64,000 bases of DNA from DASRWI01 sp035654655 (GTDB taxonomy: Bacteria; Bacteroidota; Ignavibacteria; Ignavibacteriales; Ignavibacteriaceae). Every line of letters starts with the position of its first letter. Positions within the stretch are counted from its first letter, which is position 1. Made by a program: the position numbers and the translations under genes. Below, piece after piece: positions 34,170 to 43,205 of the stretch. Below the pieces are notes generated by a model, which saw nothing but the letters and a program-made list of their open reading frames with translations, did not search any database and was not told the origin of the DNA. The stretch is taken from the NCBI GenBank assembly GCA_035654655.1, contig DASRWI010000026.1:62001-126000 (forward strand). The letters run 5' to 3'.

Positions 34170-36986
34170 ATGAGGATGATATTGAGGAAGATATCAGGAT
34201 TTATCTTTTTATTATTATTATTAAGTACTTCTACTTTAAATGCTCAATTCTATTTTTTTGGACGCAATAAAGTTCAGTTCGATAAATTCGAATGGAAGGT
34301 CTTAAAAACCAGACACTTCGATGTTTATTTTTACAATGAAATGGAAGAGCTTGCTGAAATAGGAGGCTTTTATGCCGAAGAAGCATATAATGAATATAAA
34401 GTAAAATTTAATCATACCTTCACAAGAAGAATCCCTTTAATATTTTATAATACCTCGCTTCATTTTCAGCAAACTAATACAACACCAGGATTTATCCCTG
34501 AAGGAGTTGGAGGATTTTTTGAATTCCTGAAAGGACGAGTTGTAATTCCATCTACTGGTTCACTAACTGATTTTAGACATGTAATAAGGCACGAGTTAGC
34601 TCATGTCTTTATGACTAATAAGGTCTATAATGTTTTAGCTGATAGAAGACTGCCTACAGATGCACTTCCACCATTATGGTTTGTTGAAGGTTTTGCTGAG
34701 TATATGTCAACTAAAGTTGACGCTCAAGCTGAAATGGTAATGAGGGATGCTGTAATCAACAATTACTTTGTTGGACTTGATAATATATACCAGATTTATG
34801 GCACATTTATAATGTATAAGGAAGGCCAAAACTTTTTAGAGTTTGTGTCTGAAAAGTATGGCGAGGAAAAAATTATTTTATTACTTGAAAACTTTTGGAT
34901 GTACACCAACTTTAATAAAGTAATTGAACATACAATAGGTAAAAAGTTTGAAGATATAGATGCAGAATGGCAGTATTATAATAAAGTAAAATATTATCCT
35001 TTAATAAAAGATAAAGCACCACAAAAATACTTAGCAAAAAAAGTTTCAAAGGATGGATATTATTTTTCTCCTGTATTCCACAAAAATGGAGATGGCAATT
35101 ATTTATATTTCCAGGGGAACAATGATGGATATTCTTCGTTATTTAAAATGAAAATTGGCGAAGAAGAACAAGAGGAACCTGAACTGATTTTAAGAGGTGA
35201 AAAGACTGAAGAATTTGAAGCTTTTCATTTATTTTCCTCTGCTTTAGATATTTCTAAAAAAGGAATTATAGCATTTGTAACCAAATCAGGGGCAACAGAT
35301 GCTTTACATCTTTTTGATACAAAATCAGAGAAAGTAATTCATTCATACCAGAGTTCAAATTTGATTAGCATGTCCTCTCCAAAATTTTCTTCAGATGATA
35401 ATCTAATTACATTTAATGCAATAGATCAAAAAGGATTTAGTGATATTTATATCTATGATATTGATAAAGACTCGGTAATCAGATTAACCAATGATTATTA
35501 TGACGACAAAGACCCAGAGTTTGGTAAGACCGATAATACAATAATTTTTTCTTCTGATAGAACAAGCGGGGAATATAAAAAGAAATATAACTTGTTTACT
35601 ATTGATACTGATAATCTATCAATTCGATATTTAACATACATCAATGCTGATAATGTCGCACCTGTACTTTCTGAAGATAAAAATACTTTATTATTTACCA
35701 GCAATGCAGATACTGTTTTCAATATTTGGAAAATGGATTTAAGCTTACCGGACAAAGAAAATAAAATCGAAAAAGTTACGAGCTTTTTAACAAGTTCCTT
35801 CAATCCTGTTTTTATGGATTCAAGTAAAATATGTTTCTCTGGTTTTGAAGAACTATCTTTTAATCTTTATACCCTCGACTTAAAAGATAAAAAACCTGAT
35901 AATGTAATTACTATGAATTATGATTCTGTTGGAACAGAATGGAAGGAAGGGCAGCTTTCATTGTATTCCGAAAAAGAAAAATTGAATTATGAGAAAGAAT
36001 ACACATTAGATTATGCACAAAGCCAAATATCTACTGACCCTGTATTTGGTACAAGAGGCGGAGCAGTATTTTCATTAAGTGATTTGTTCGGTAATGATAA
36101 TTATTTCTTTTTAGTTTATAACACTGCTGATGTTCAAAGTGATTTTCTAAAAAGTTTTAATGTTCAAATACAAAGAATAGATTTGAGTGAACGCTCAAAT
36201 TATGGATATGGTGTTTTCCATTTCAGCGGAAGGCGCTATGATATTAGAGAAAGTGATGAATATTATTTTGAAAGAAGTTATGGCGGATTTTTTATTTTGA
36301 ATTTTCCAATCTCAAAATTTCAAAGAATAGAAACATCAATATCAATTGCAAATTCTGATAAGCAAGTATTAAGCAGCATTCTTGAAAGAAAAGCCTTATT
36401 GGTGAGTAATAGTATTTCCTGGGTGGCAGATAATTCAATTTGGGGTCCAACAGGTCCTTTGGATGGAATTAGAGCCAGGTTATTACTTGCTTACACAGGA
36501 GATGTTAAATATAGTAATGTTAATTATTATTCAGTAATTGCAGATTATAGACAATATTTTAGAATTGGATTAAGATCTGCTATTGCTTTTAGAAGTGCAT
36601 TTTTCTTTAATCAAGGAAAAGAAGCAAGAAGATATTTTATGGGAGGAAGCTGGGACCTAAGAGGTTGGCCAAGATGGGGAATAAGAGGTGAAAAGATGTG
36701 GTTATCTTCTCTTGAATTACGTGTTCCTTTAATTGACCAAATAGCTATACGTTTTCCATTTGTGGATTTAGGTTTCTTTGGTATTAGAGCTGCTGCATTT
36801 ATGGATGCAGGCAGTGCCTGGGATGACCAATATGGTTCTACCCTTGGAAGCGTTGGAGCAGGAGTGAGAATAAATTTATTTAATGCTTTGGTATTTAGAT
36901 ATGACATAGGAAAGAAGCTTGAAAATAATATGTCTAAATTGCAGAAAGGATTATTTTATCAATTCTTTTTTGGATGGGATTTTTGA
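34170..36986 (+). CDS. Exported peptidase-MA-like / beta-propeller / Omp85-like barrel fusion protein
   Basis: 938 residues. A signal peptide (residues 1-25, ending LNAQ) is followed by a gluzincin-like domain with HELAH at 141-145 and a downstream Glu in FVEGFAEYMS (Glu173), the zinc-ligand pattern of peptidase MA proteins. Residues about 290-600 look like TolB/PD40 propeller blades (FSSDDNLITFNA, YDIDKDSVIRLTND, TIIFSSDRTSG). The last 300 residues form a barrel of Omp85/BamA type, with GGSWDLRGWPRWG in the place of the VRGF motif and a terminal Phe (FFFGWDF). GAGG precedes a TTG at 34182, an alternative start that keeps the signal peptide. Likely an outer-membrane protein with a periplasmic or surface protease-like part. 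Confidence 0.8.
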   Translation: MRMILRKISGFIFLLLLLSTSTLNAQFYFFGRNKVQFDKFEWKVLKTRHFDVYFYNEMEELAEIGGFYAEEAYNEYKVKFNHTFTRRIPLIFYNTSLHFQQTNTTPGFIPEGVGGFFEFLKGRVVIPSTGSLTDFRHVIRHELAHVFMTNKVYNVLADRRLPTDALPPLWFVEGFAEYMSTKVDAQAEMVMRDAVINNYFVGLDNIYQIYGTFIMYKEGQNFLEFVSEKYGEEKIILLLENFWMYTNFNKVIEHTIGKKFEDIDAEWQYYNKVKYYPLIKDKAPQKYLAKKVSKDGYYFSPVFHKNGDGNYLYFQGNNDGYSSLFKMKIGEEEQEEPELILRGEKTEEFEAFHLFSSALDISKKGIIAFVTKSGATDALHLFDTKSEKVIHSYQSSNLISMSSPKFSSDDNLITFNAIDQKGFSDIYIYDIDKDSVIRLTNDYYDDKDPEFGKTDNTIIFSSDRTSGEYKKKYNLFTIDTDNLSIRYLTYINADNVAPVLSEDKNTLLFTSNADTVFNIWKMDLSLPDKENKIEKVTSFLTSSFNPVFMDSSKICFSGFEELSFNLYTLDLKDKKPDNVITMNYDSVGTEWKEGQLSLYSEKEKLNYEKEYTLDYAQSQISTDPVFGTRGGAVFSLSDLFGNDNYFFLVYNTADVQSDFLKSFNVQIQRIDLSERSNYGYGVFHFSGRRYDIRESDEYYFERSYGGFFILNFPISKFQRIETSISIANSDKQVLSSILERKALLVSNSISWVADNSIWGPTGPLDGIRARLLLAYTGDVKYSNVNYYSVIADYRQYFRIGLRSAIAFRSAFFFNQGKEARRYFMGGSWDLRGWPRWGIRGEKMWLSSLELRVPLIDQIAIRFPFVDLGFFGIRAAAFMDAGSAWDDQYGSTLGSVGAGVRINLFNALVFRYDIGKKLENNMSKLQKGLFYQFFFGWDF

Positions 36987-38122
36987 AAAATTTTAATTTA
37001 ATATTTTTAATATTAACCTTATTTCTTGTTGGCTGTAGTAAGTCAATTATAAAATTAGATTTGACCAGCAGGGAAGAAGTTATTCCAATGTTTGGTAAAA
37101 TTCCTGAAAGAAATTTTGTTTATCCTGAGGTTGGGGAAATAGATACTTTGACCGAAAAGTGGGAGTACGAATTAACTGGAAGCTTCAATTCAACATCTAT
37201 TTCTGTTTTTGAAAACTATGGTTTTGTTAACGATTTATCCGGAAGAGTTTATTGTATAAATCTAAATACAGGAAAAGGTTCAGGAGTTCTAAAGCTTAAA
37301 AACCCCATAATGGGTACCCCAATTCTAAATAAAAATATTTTAATCTATGTGGAAACTTTTGGTGATGAGAATAAATCAATTCTTACCTTTTACGATTTTG
37401 AAAATGGTAAATTGAAAGATAATGCCCAGATTAAAGGAAGAATATTAAATGAAATCTTAAAAGTTTATAATGCAATTGTTTTAGTAACTGAAAATGGAAT
37501 TGCTTACAAGTATGATTTAAATGGAATAAAGATTTGGGAAACTAAAATTGAAAGCTTTGTACATTCTTCACCGGCTGCCAATGATGAACTAATGGTATTT
37601 GGCGATGATAAAGGAGAAGTTATTGGCGTTGAGTTAAGTACTGGAAGAATAAGATTTAAAAATAAAGTTGGCTCATCTTTTTTTAGTGGAACATCAATTA
37701 GCGAAAACAAATTTTATATAGCTGATGATAAAGGTATAGTTTACTGTTTTAACTTAATTGATGGAAAAGAAATTTGGAAATATAATACTGGAGCCAAGAT
37801 TTCTACATTCCCAATTGTATATGATGATGCAGTTTATATTGGAAATTTATCAGGTACTTTTTATAAAATAAGTTCTGAAGGTAAGTTGATTTGGAAAACC
37901 AATACCATGGGAGTACTTAATTCGACTCCTTTATTAGCAGGTAATAACTTGATTGTTCCTGATATGGATGAAAAATTTTATTTAGTTAATGCAAAAGATG
38001 GAAAAATAAAAAACACATATACCACTGAAACAAGGATTAGGATTTCTCCTATAATTTATAAGAATATGCTCATTTTAGGTATTGATAGAGGAGTAGTTAA
38101 AGCTTATGAAATATCTAAATAG
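36974..38122 (+). CDS. BamB-like lipoprotein with PQQ-type beta-propeller
   Basis: 382 residues. The lipobox FLVGC puts the lipidated Cys at about residue 21. The rest consists of PQQ/WD-like blades with repeating GKxxWxxxT elements: NGIKIWETKIES, DGKEIWKYNTGAKISTFP, EGKLIWKTNTMGVLNSTPLL, NAKDGKIKNTYTTETRIRISP. BamB, a member of this fold, scaffolds the outer-membrane assembly machine. The gene overlaps the Omp85-like barrel gene by 13 bases, so a functional pair is likely. A role in barrel assembly itself is inference. Confidence 0.85.
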   Translation: MGFLKNFNLIFLILTLFLVGCSKSIIKLDLTSREEVIPMFGKIPERNFVYPEVGEIDTLTEKWEYELTGSFNSTSISVFENYGFVNDLSGRVYCINLNTGKGSGVLKLKNPIMGTPILNKNILIYVETFGDENKSILTFYDFENGKLKDNAQIKGRILNEILKVYNAIVLVTENGIAYKYDLNGIKIWETKIESFVHSSPAANDELMVFGDDKGEVIGVELSTGRIRFKNKVGSSFFSGTSISENKFYIADDKGIVYCFNLIDGKEIWKYNTGAKISTFPIVYDDAVYIGNLSGTFYKISSEGKLIWKTNTMGVLNSTPLLAGNNLIVPDMDEKFYLVNAKDGKIKNTYTTETRIRISPIIYKNMLILGIDRGVVKAYEISK

Positions 38123-38639
38123 AACCTTTATTATATTATTCTTTTTTAACATTACTTTATTTAGTCAAAGTGAAGGCAAACAATATTATAGTAAAGATGA
38201 TAGTTTGATTTTACTTAAGACAAATCCTGAAGATGTTTATGTTTATTTAAGAGATTCATTAATAGGACATACACCCTTAAAACTTGAACAAGGTTTTTCA
38301 ACTTTAATACTTCAGAAAGATGGATATGAACAAAAGGTTTTAGCTCTTAATGATTTAAGAAAAGATGAAATAGTTAATTTGCATTTTATTGGAATAAATA
38401 AAAAGGATAGCTTTTTCAATAGACCTGTGTTTAAATATTTATTAGGCGGCATTATTGCTTTAGGTGCTGCAACCGCTTATTTTAAGATTAAAGCTGATAA
38501 AAATTTTGATGAATATGAGTTTTCTGGGAACAGAAGTTATTTAGATAAGACTAAAAGATTTGATACTATCAGCGGAATTACTTTTGGAGTACTGCAAGTA
38601 AATTTTGGAGTCCTTATTTACCATTTTTTAACAGAATAG
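38106..38639 (+). CDS. PEGA-domain membrane-associated protein
   Basis: 177 residues. A signal peptide (MKYLNRTFIILFFFNITLFS) is followed by a PEGA domain: LLKTNPEDVYVYLRDSLIGH, then TPLKLEQGFSTLILQKDGYE. PEGA domains are small surface or S-layer related beta modules. Then come a hydrophobic helix (YLLGGIIALGAATAYFKI) and a last hydrophobic segment (ITFGVLQVNFGVLIYHFL). It overlaps the BamB-like gene by 17 bases and is one base before prmC. It may anchor or couple envelope components made by the two upstream genes; no specific function is known. Confidence 0.75.
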   Translation: MKYLNRTFIILFFFNITLFSQSEGKQYYSKDDSLILLKTNPEDVYVYLRDSLIGHTPLKLEQGFSTLILQKDGYEQKVLALNDLRKDEIVNLHFIGINKKDSFFNRPVFKYLLGGIIALGAATAYFKIKADKNFDEYEFSGNRSYLDKTKRFDTISGITFGVLQVNFGVLIYHFLTE

Positions 38640-38640
38640 A

Positions 38641-39516
38641 ATGAATGTCTTAGAATCCATTACAAAATCGGCAGAATTTTTAAGTAAGAAGGGAGTAACT
38701 GAATCAAGATTAAATGCTGAATTATTATTATCTGATATTCTAAAAATGAGTAGACTTTCTCTTTATCTAAATTTTGAAAGAGAATTAACAACTGTAGAAA
38801 CGGATACATATAGAGATTATATAGTAAGAAGAGGTAAATTTGAACCACTACAGTATATTGTTGGTAATGTTGAGTTCTATGGATTAACTTTTAATGTAGA
38901 TAAGAATGTTCTCATACCTCGCCAGGAAACTGAAACTTTAATAGAAACAGTCTACAATGTTTATAAGGGTGAAAGGGAATTAAATATTCTTGATATAGGT
39001 ACAGGTTCTGGGAATGTTATAATATCATTAATAAAAAATCTTCCTACTTCCAGAGGGACCTCCATTGATATAAATGAAAATGCTTTGCACGTTGCTGAAC
39101 ATAATGCCGAATTAAATGATGTAAAGGAAAGAATTAAATTCTTACACAAAGATATTTTAACAGATTTAGTTAACTTTGAGGATAAGTTTGATATTGTAGT
39201 TTCTAACCCTCCTTACATACCGATTGAAGAGTATCCTACCCTGCAAAAGGAATTAGTAGAATATGAACCAAAGGATGCATTAACTGATTTTAGTGATGGC
39301 TTTACTTTTTACCGGGTTATTCTAAGGAGAAGTAAGGAATTTCTGAAAAATAATGGAAGATTATTTTTTGAAACTGGTGACAAGATGTCAGATGAATTAA
39401 AAAATCTTTTTGTAGTTAATGGATACAAAAATATTAAAGCAAAAAAAGATTTGCTAAACATAGAACGTGTAATTTTTGGAGAGTATATTGAGAGCAGTAG
39501 TCCAAAGAGTATCTGA
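38641..39516 (+). CDS. prmC: Release factor glutamine methyltransferase
   Basis: A 291-residue enzyme that methylates the Gln of the GGQ motif in RF1 and RF2 (prfB is at 4.3 kb). An N-terminal helical domain that binds the release factor precedes PRQETETLIE. Motif I is ILDIGTGSGNVIISL and the catalytic NPPY motif is in VSNPPYIPIEEYP. The end FGEYIESSSPKSI overlaps the next gene, dtd, by 29 bases. Length and layout are normal for PrmC. Confidence 0.95.
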   Translation: MNVLESITKSAEFLSKKGVTESRLNAELLLSDILKMSRLSLYLNFERELTTVETDTYRDYIVRRGKFEPLQYIVGNVEFYGLTFNVDKNVLIPRQETETLIETVYNVYKGERELNILDIGTGSGNVIISLIKNLPTSRGTSIDINENALHVAEHNAELNDVKERIKFLHKDILTDLVNFEDKFDIVVSNPPYIPIEEYPTLQKELVEYEPKDALTDFSDGFTFYRVILRRSKEFLKNNGRLFFETGDKMSDELKNLFVVNGYKNIKAKKDLLNIERVIFGEYIESSSPKSI

Positions 39517-39940
39517 AGGAAGTGTCAAAATAGAAGATAAAAATTACTATGCTGAAATATCAAAAGGTATAGTAATTTTATTAGGAATTAAAATAGGTGA
39601 TACTGAAAAGGACCTTATATTTACTGCAGATAAGTGCTGCAATCTAAGAATTTTTGAAGATGAAAACCAAAAGATGAATTTGTCATTAAAAGATATTGAT
39701 GGTGAAATTTTGGTTATTTCTCAGTTCACTCTTTATGGTGAAACAGCTAAGGGGAACAGACCAAGTTTTATTGAAGCAGCAAGACCTGAAGAAGCTATTC
39801 CCTTATATGAAAAATTTATTGAAAGAGTAAAAGAAAATATTGGAGCACATAAAGTAAAAAGTGGTTTGTTTGGTGAAATGATGCTCGTTAAAATTATGAA
39901 TGATGGACCCGTAACTGTCATAGTGGAGTCAAAAGGATAA
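39488..39940 (+). CDS. dtd: D-aminoacyl-tRNA deacylase
   Basis: About 150 residues from TTG 39488. This start fits the family start (RAVVQRVSEGSVKI) and has GGAG six bases upstream; a TTG four codons earlier is less likely. It hydrolyses D-aminoacyl-tRNAs and mischarged glycyl-tRNA. The cross-subunit active-site motifs are both present: ISQFTLYGETAKGNRPSF and the C-terminal NDGPVTVIVE, with the Gly-cisPro dipeptide. It overlaps the end of prmC and is followed after two bases by the phosphatase-fold gene. Confidence 0.93.
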   Translation: MRAVVQRVSEGSVKIEDKNYYAEISKGIVILLGIKIGDTEKDLIFTADKCCNLRIFEDENQKMNLSLKDIDGEILVISQFTLYGETAKGNRPSFIEAARPEEAIPLYEKFIERVKENIGAHKVKSGLFGEMMLVKIMNDGPVTVIVESKG

Positions 39941-39942
39941 CT

Positions 39943-40839
39943 TTGAAAAAGTTTTTAATGATATTTATTGATGGAGTCGGAATTGGGAAACCAAATCCGG
40001 AATTTAATCCATTCTTTAAATATGGTTTTAAGACTTTTACGGAATATTTTGGAGATGTTCCCACATTAGAAAATCAAATTTTAAGAAGTGCTAACAAAAT
40101 ATTATTTCCAACAGATGCAAGGTTAGGTATTGAAGGATTACCTCAAAGCGGAACTGGCCAGGTTTCAATTTTTTGTGGAGTTAATGCTCCAAAGTTTGTT
40201 GGAAAACATTTCGGACCCTTCCCATATTCAACAACAATCCCAATCATAAGAGATAAAAATATTTTTAAGAGTACATCTGATTTAGGATTAAAGGTTTCAT
40301 TTGTGAACGCATTTCCACAAGTCTTTTTTGATTATTTAAATTCCGGAAGACAAAGATTAAGTGTCACTTCCAAGAGTTGCACCTTATCAGGAATAAAATT
40401 AAATACTATAGATGAATTGCGTGAAGGAAAAGCTTTAACTGCAGAGATTACTAATGAAAGATGGAATAAAATATTAAACTATGATATTCCAATTATTTCT
40501 CCCCAAGAAGCTGCGGCGAGATTGTTAAACATTGCTGAAGAAAATGATTATACCCTATATGAATATTTTTTGACTGACCATCTTGGTCATTGGAGATATA
40601 TCCCAGAGATTGAACCAATAATGAGAAACCTGGATGAATTTCTTTTCCATCTTTTGACAAATATAGATGATGAAAAAATGAATTTGCTTATTTGCTCAGA
40701 CCATGGAAACTTTGAAGATCTTTCTGTTAAAACTCATACTTTAAATCCTTCTATTACAATAACTAATTCTAATTTAATATTTGAAGAAGTGAAGGATCTT
40801 TCCGAAATTAAAGATGCAGTTATAAAGCATTTTAGATGA
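39943..40839 (+). CDS. Alkaline-phosphatase-superfamily metalloenzyme of unknown substrate
   Basis: 298 residues with the metal-site pattern shared by alkaline phosphatases and cofactor-independent phosphoglycerate mutases: MIFIDGVGIG (first Asp), QSGTGQVSIF with the likely Thr/Ser nucleophile, FLTDHLGHW (Asp and His), and ICSDHGNFED followed by a last His in KTHTLNP. It is shorter than iPGM (about 510 residues), so it is probably a phosphoesterase or nucleotide-sugar type enzyme, not a mutase. The TTG start has AAAAGGA five bases upstream. It overlaps comEC by 4 bases. Confidence 0.82.
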   Translation: MKKFLMIFIDGVGIGKPNPEFNPFFKYGFKTFTEYFGDVPTLENQILRSANKILFPTDARLGIEGLPQSGTGQVSIFCGVNAPKFVGKHFGPFPYSTTIPIIRDKNIFKSTSDLGLKVSFVNAFPQVFFDYLNSGRQRLSVTSKSCTLSGIKLNTIDELREGKALTAEITNERWNKILNYDIPIISPQEAAARLLNIAEENDYTLYEYFLTDHLGHWRYIPEIEPIMRNLDEFLFHLLTNIDDEKMNLLICSDHGNFEDLSVKTHTLNPSITITNSNLIFEEVKDLSEIKDAVIKHFR

Positions 40840-43205
40840 AAAAAATTCCATTATTAAAATTTATTATCCCTTTCCTGGTTGGAATAATTATAGGTGATAA
40901 GTTTGGAGTGAATATTCCTTATTCTTCCATTATTTTAATTTTGCTTCTAAGTACTTACATAGTTAGTGTCATTAAAAATACAAGCATACCTCAAAATATA
41001 TTTTTCAGTTCAATTATTTATTTATCAATATTCTTTTCCGGCTTATTATTCATTTCAATAAATAGTTCCTCAAAAATATATTTACCAGATGATTGGAAAA
41101 TGCTAAAAAATGTTGAGGTATATGGGACTATAAATAATATTGATTTAATTAAAAAAGAACAGATAAGTTTCAATATTATAAGTGATTCAATAAAATCAGA
41201 AGATAGTTGTTTAGTTATTCATGCAAAATTTATTAGCATATTAAAATCAGATAACATTAAAGAAATTTATAATAAGATTCATCCTGGAAATAGAATAAGC
41301 ATTAAAGGATTTTTAAGAACCTCGAAGAAATGGAGCAATCCTGGCGAACCTGATTTTGCATCTTACTACCATTATAAAGAAATATCAGGAACAATTTACT
41401 GCTATAATTCAGATGAGTTTAAAATAATAAATGAAGATAAATATTTTATATCATCGTTCTTTTTTAATATTAGAAAATATTTAGATGCAGAGATAAAAAA
41501 ACTTCATTTACCTGAAACAGCAGCTTTAATTCGAGGATTCATATTAGCGGATAGAAACGATATTGATCCTGATGTAAATGAAGCCTTTATAAACACTGGT
41601 GTTGTTCATATTTTGTCAGTTTCCGGACTACATGTATCCTATATTGTTCTTTTATTTTTACTTTTATTTTCAAGATTTAATGTAAAAGCAAAGTACATTT
41701 TTACTTCTATTGGATTAATTTTATTTCTTTTTCTAACAGGATTCCAACCTCCGGTAGTAAGGTCAGTTATTATGGGAGTTGTCATAATTACTACCTACTT
41801 AACCAAACGTTCAACAAACTTAATAAATTCAATATTGATTGCTGGTTTGGTTATAATAATCTTTGATGTTTATTCTCTTTTTGACAGAGGCTTTATACTC
41901 TCATTTTTATGCATACTCTCTTTAGCCATATTTTACCCACCTCTACAGGATAAAATTTATTTAAAAATTAAGAATAGGTTACTTGCGAATTTTATATTAT
42001 TTGTCAGTACGGGATTGATTGTTCAAATAGGAATATTCCCCTTTATTTTATTCTATTATCATAAAGTATCGTTCATAGTATTTATAACAAACTTGGCTGC
42101 CATTCCAATAACAGGAGCAATGTTGGGGATTTCTTTTGTGACTTTAATAATAAATTTAGTTTCACCTTTTATAGCATCCTTGTTTGCAAGTACAAATGAT
42201 TTATTAACAATTATTCTTTATAACATTATAAAATATTTTTCAAATCCTGAATATTCTGTTATTTCAATAAATCAGTTTTCAAGTTTCGATATAATATTAT
42301 TTTATATCTTTTTAGGGTTAGGTATAATTATTTATAAACTTAAATTTAATTTATCTTTTAAGTTAGCATTAATCCCAATAATTATTTTTATTTTTTTCTT
42401 TATAATAAGTTGGGATGATGTTTATATATTAAAGAAAAATTACCTGAGTGTTATGATGATTGATGTAGGGGAAGGGGATGCTTTTCTTATTAAATTTCCG
42501 AATGGGAAAACAGCTTTAATTGATGCTGGTGATGCTTCTGGAAGTCGGGATTCAGGTGAAAAAATTATTATGCCTTTAATGGACAGGCTGGACTTAAATA
42601 AGATTGACTATGCTTTTATCTCGCATTTGGATAAAGACCATTATAGTGGGTTGTTAAGCTTGGTTGTTAATAAGAAAGTAAACTTTGTTTATAAACCACA
42701 TTCCGATAAAGATAGTTTGTTTGAGAAACTTCTGAATATAAACAATATTGGATTTTCATATTATGAAAATAATTACTTAGATTTTGGTAATTCAAGAATT
42801 TATGTTTTACAGAATCCAAATACTAAGTATAATAATGAGAATGATGGTAGTGCTGTTCTAAAACTTGTATACGGTAAAACAAGCTTTTTGTTCACTGGAG
42901 ATATAAGTACGGCAGGTGAGAGCAAATATGTAATGGAATATGGGGATTTTCTTAAAGCAAATGTTCTTAAAGTTTCTCATCATGGAAGCGGTACAAGTTC
43001 ATCTGAAAAATTTTTAGAAATTGTTAATACTGAAATGAGTTTAGTCAGTGTAGGCTACAAAAACAAATATGGTCATCCTGATAATGAGACTATTGATAGG
43101 TTAAAAATACATGCTCAAATATTTAGGACAGATCTTGAAGGAGCAGTTGTTTTAAGGTCCGATGGAGAACATATTGAAAAAATAAATTGGCAAAAGAATT
43201 ATTGA
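40836..43205 (+). CDS. comEC: ComEC/Rec2 family DNA-uptake channel with metallo-beta-lactamase domain
   Basis: 789 residues. An N-terminal membrane pair and OB-like DUF4131 region (residues 1-200), the Competence domain with multiple helices and the signature GVVHILSVSGLHVSYIV, and a C-terminal metallo-beta-lactamase domain with VGEGDAFLI, ALIDAGDASG and HLDKDHYSG, plus later SHHGSGTSSS. In transformable bacteria ComEC conducts single-stranded DNA across the inner membrane. All three domains are present, so it looks complete. The neighbours are not other competence genes. Its TGA overlaps the purK ATG (TGATG). Confidence 0.94.
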   Translation: MKKIPLLKFIIPFLVGIIIGDKFGVNIPYSSIILILLLSTYIVSVIKNTSIPQNIFFSSIIYLSIFFSGLLFISINSSSKIYLPDDWKMLKNVEVYGTINNIDLIKKEQISFNIISDSIKSEDSCLVIHAKFISILKSDNIKEIYNKIHPGNRISIKGFLRTSKKWSNPGEPDFASYYHYKEISGTIYCYNSDEFKIINEDKYFISSFFFNIRKYLDAEIKKLHLPETAALIRGFILADRNDIDPDVNEAFINTGVVHILSVSGLHVSYIVLLFLLLFSRFNVKAKYIFTSIGLILFLFLTGFQPPVVRSVIMGVVIITTYLTKRSTNLINSILIAGLVIIIFDVYSLFDRGFILSFLCILSLAIFYPPLQDKIYLKIKNRLLANFILFVSTGLIVQIGIFPFILFYYHKVSFIVFITNLAAIPITGAMLGISFVTLIINLVSPFIASLFASTNDLLTIILYNIIKYFSNPEYSVISINQFSSFDIILFYIFLGLGIIIYKLKFNLSFKLALIPIIIFIFFFIISWDDVYILKKNYLSVMMIDVGEGDAFLIKFPNGKTALIDAGDASGSRDSGEKIIMPLMDRLDLNKIDYAFISHLDKDHYSGLLSLVVNKKVNFVYKPHSDKDSLFEKLLNINNIGFSYYENNYLDFGNSRIYVLQNPNTKYNNENDGSAVLKLVYGKTSFLFTGDISTAGESKYVMEYGDFLKANVLKVSHHGSGTSSSEKFLEIVNTEMSLVSVGYKNKYGHPDNETIDRLKIHAQIFRTDLEGAVVLRSDGEHIEKINWQKNY

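Noticed and set aside
36974..38122. PQQ-dependent dehydrogenase
   Set aside because: The propeller blades resemble those enzymes, but the lipobox, short length and lack of cofactor-binding residues fit a BamB-like scaffold protein better.
39943..40839. Cofactor-independent phosphoglycerate mutase
   Set aside because: The metal motifs are shared, but the protein is much shorter and lacks the inserted phosphotransferase domain.
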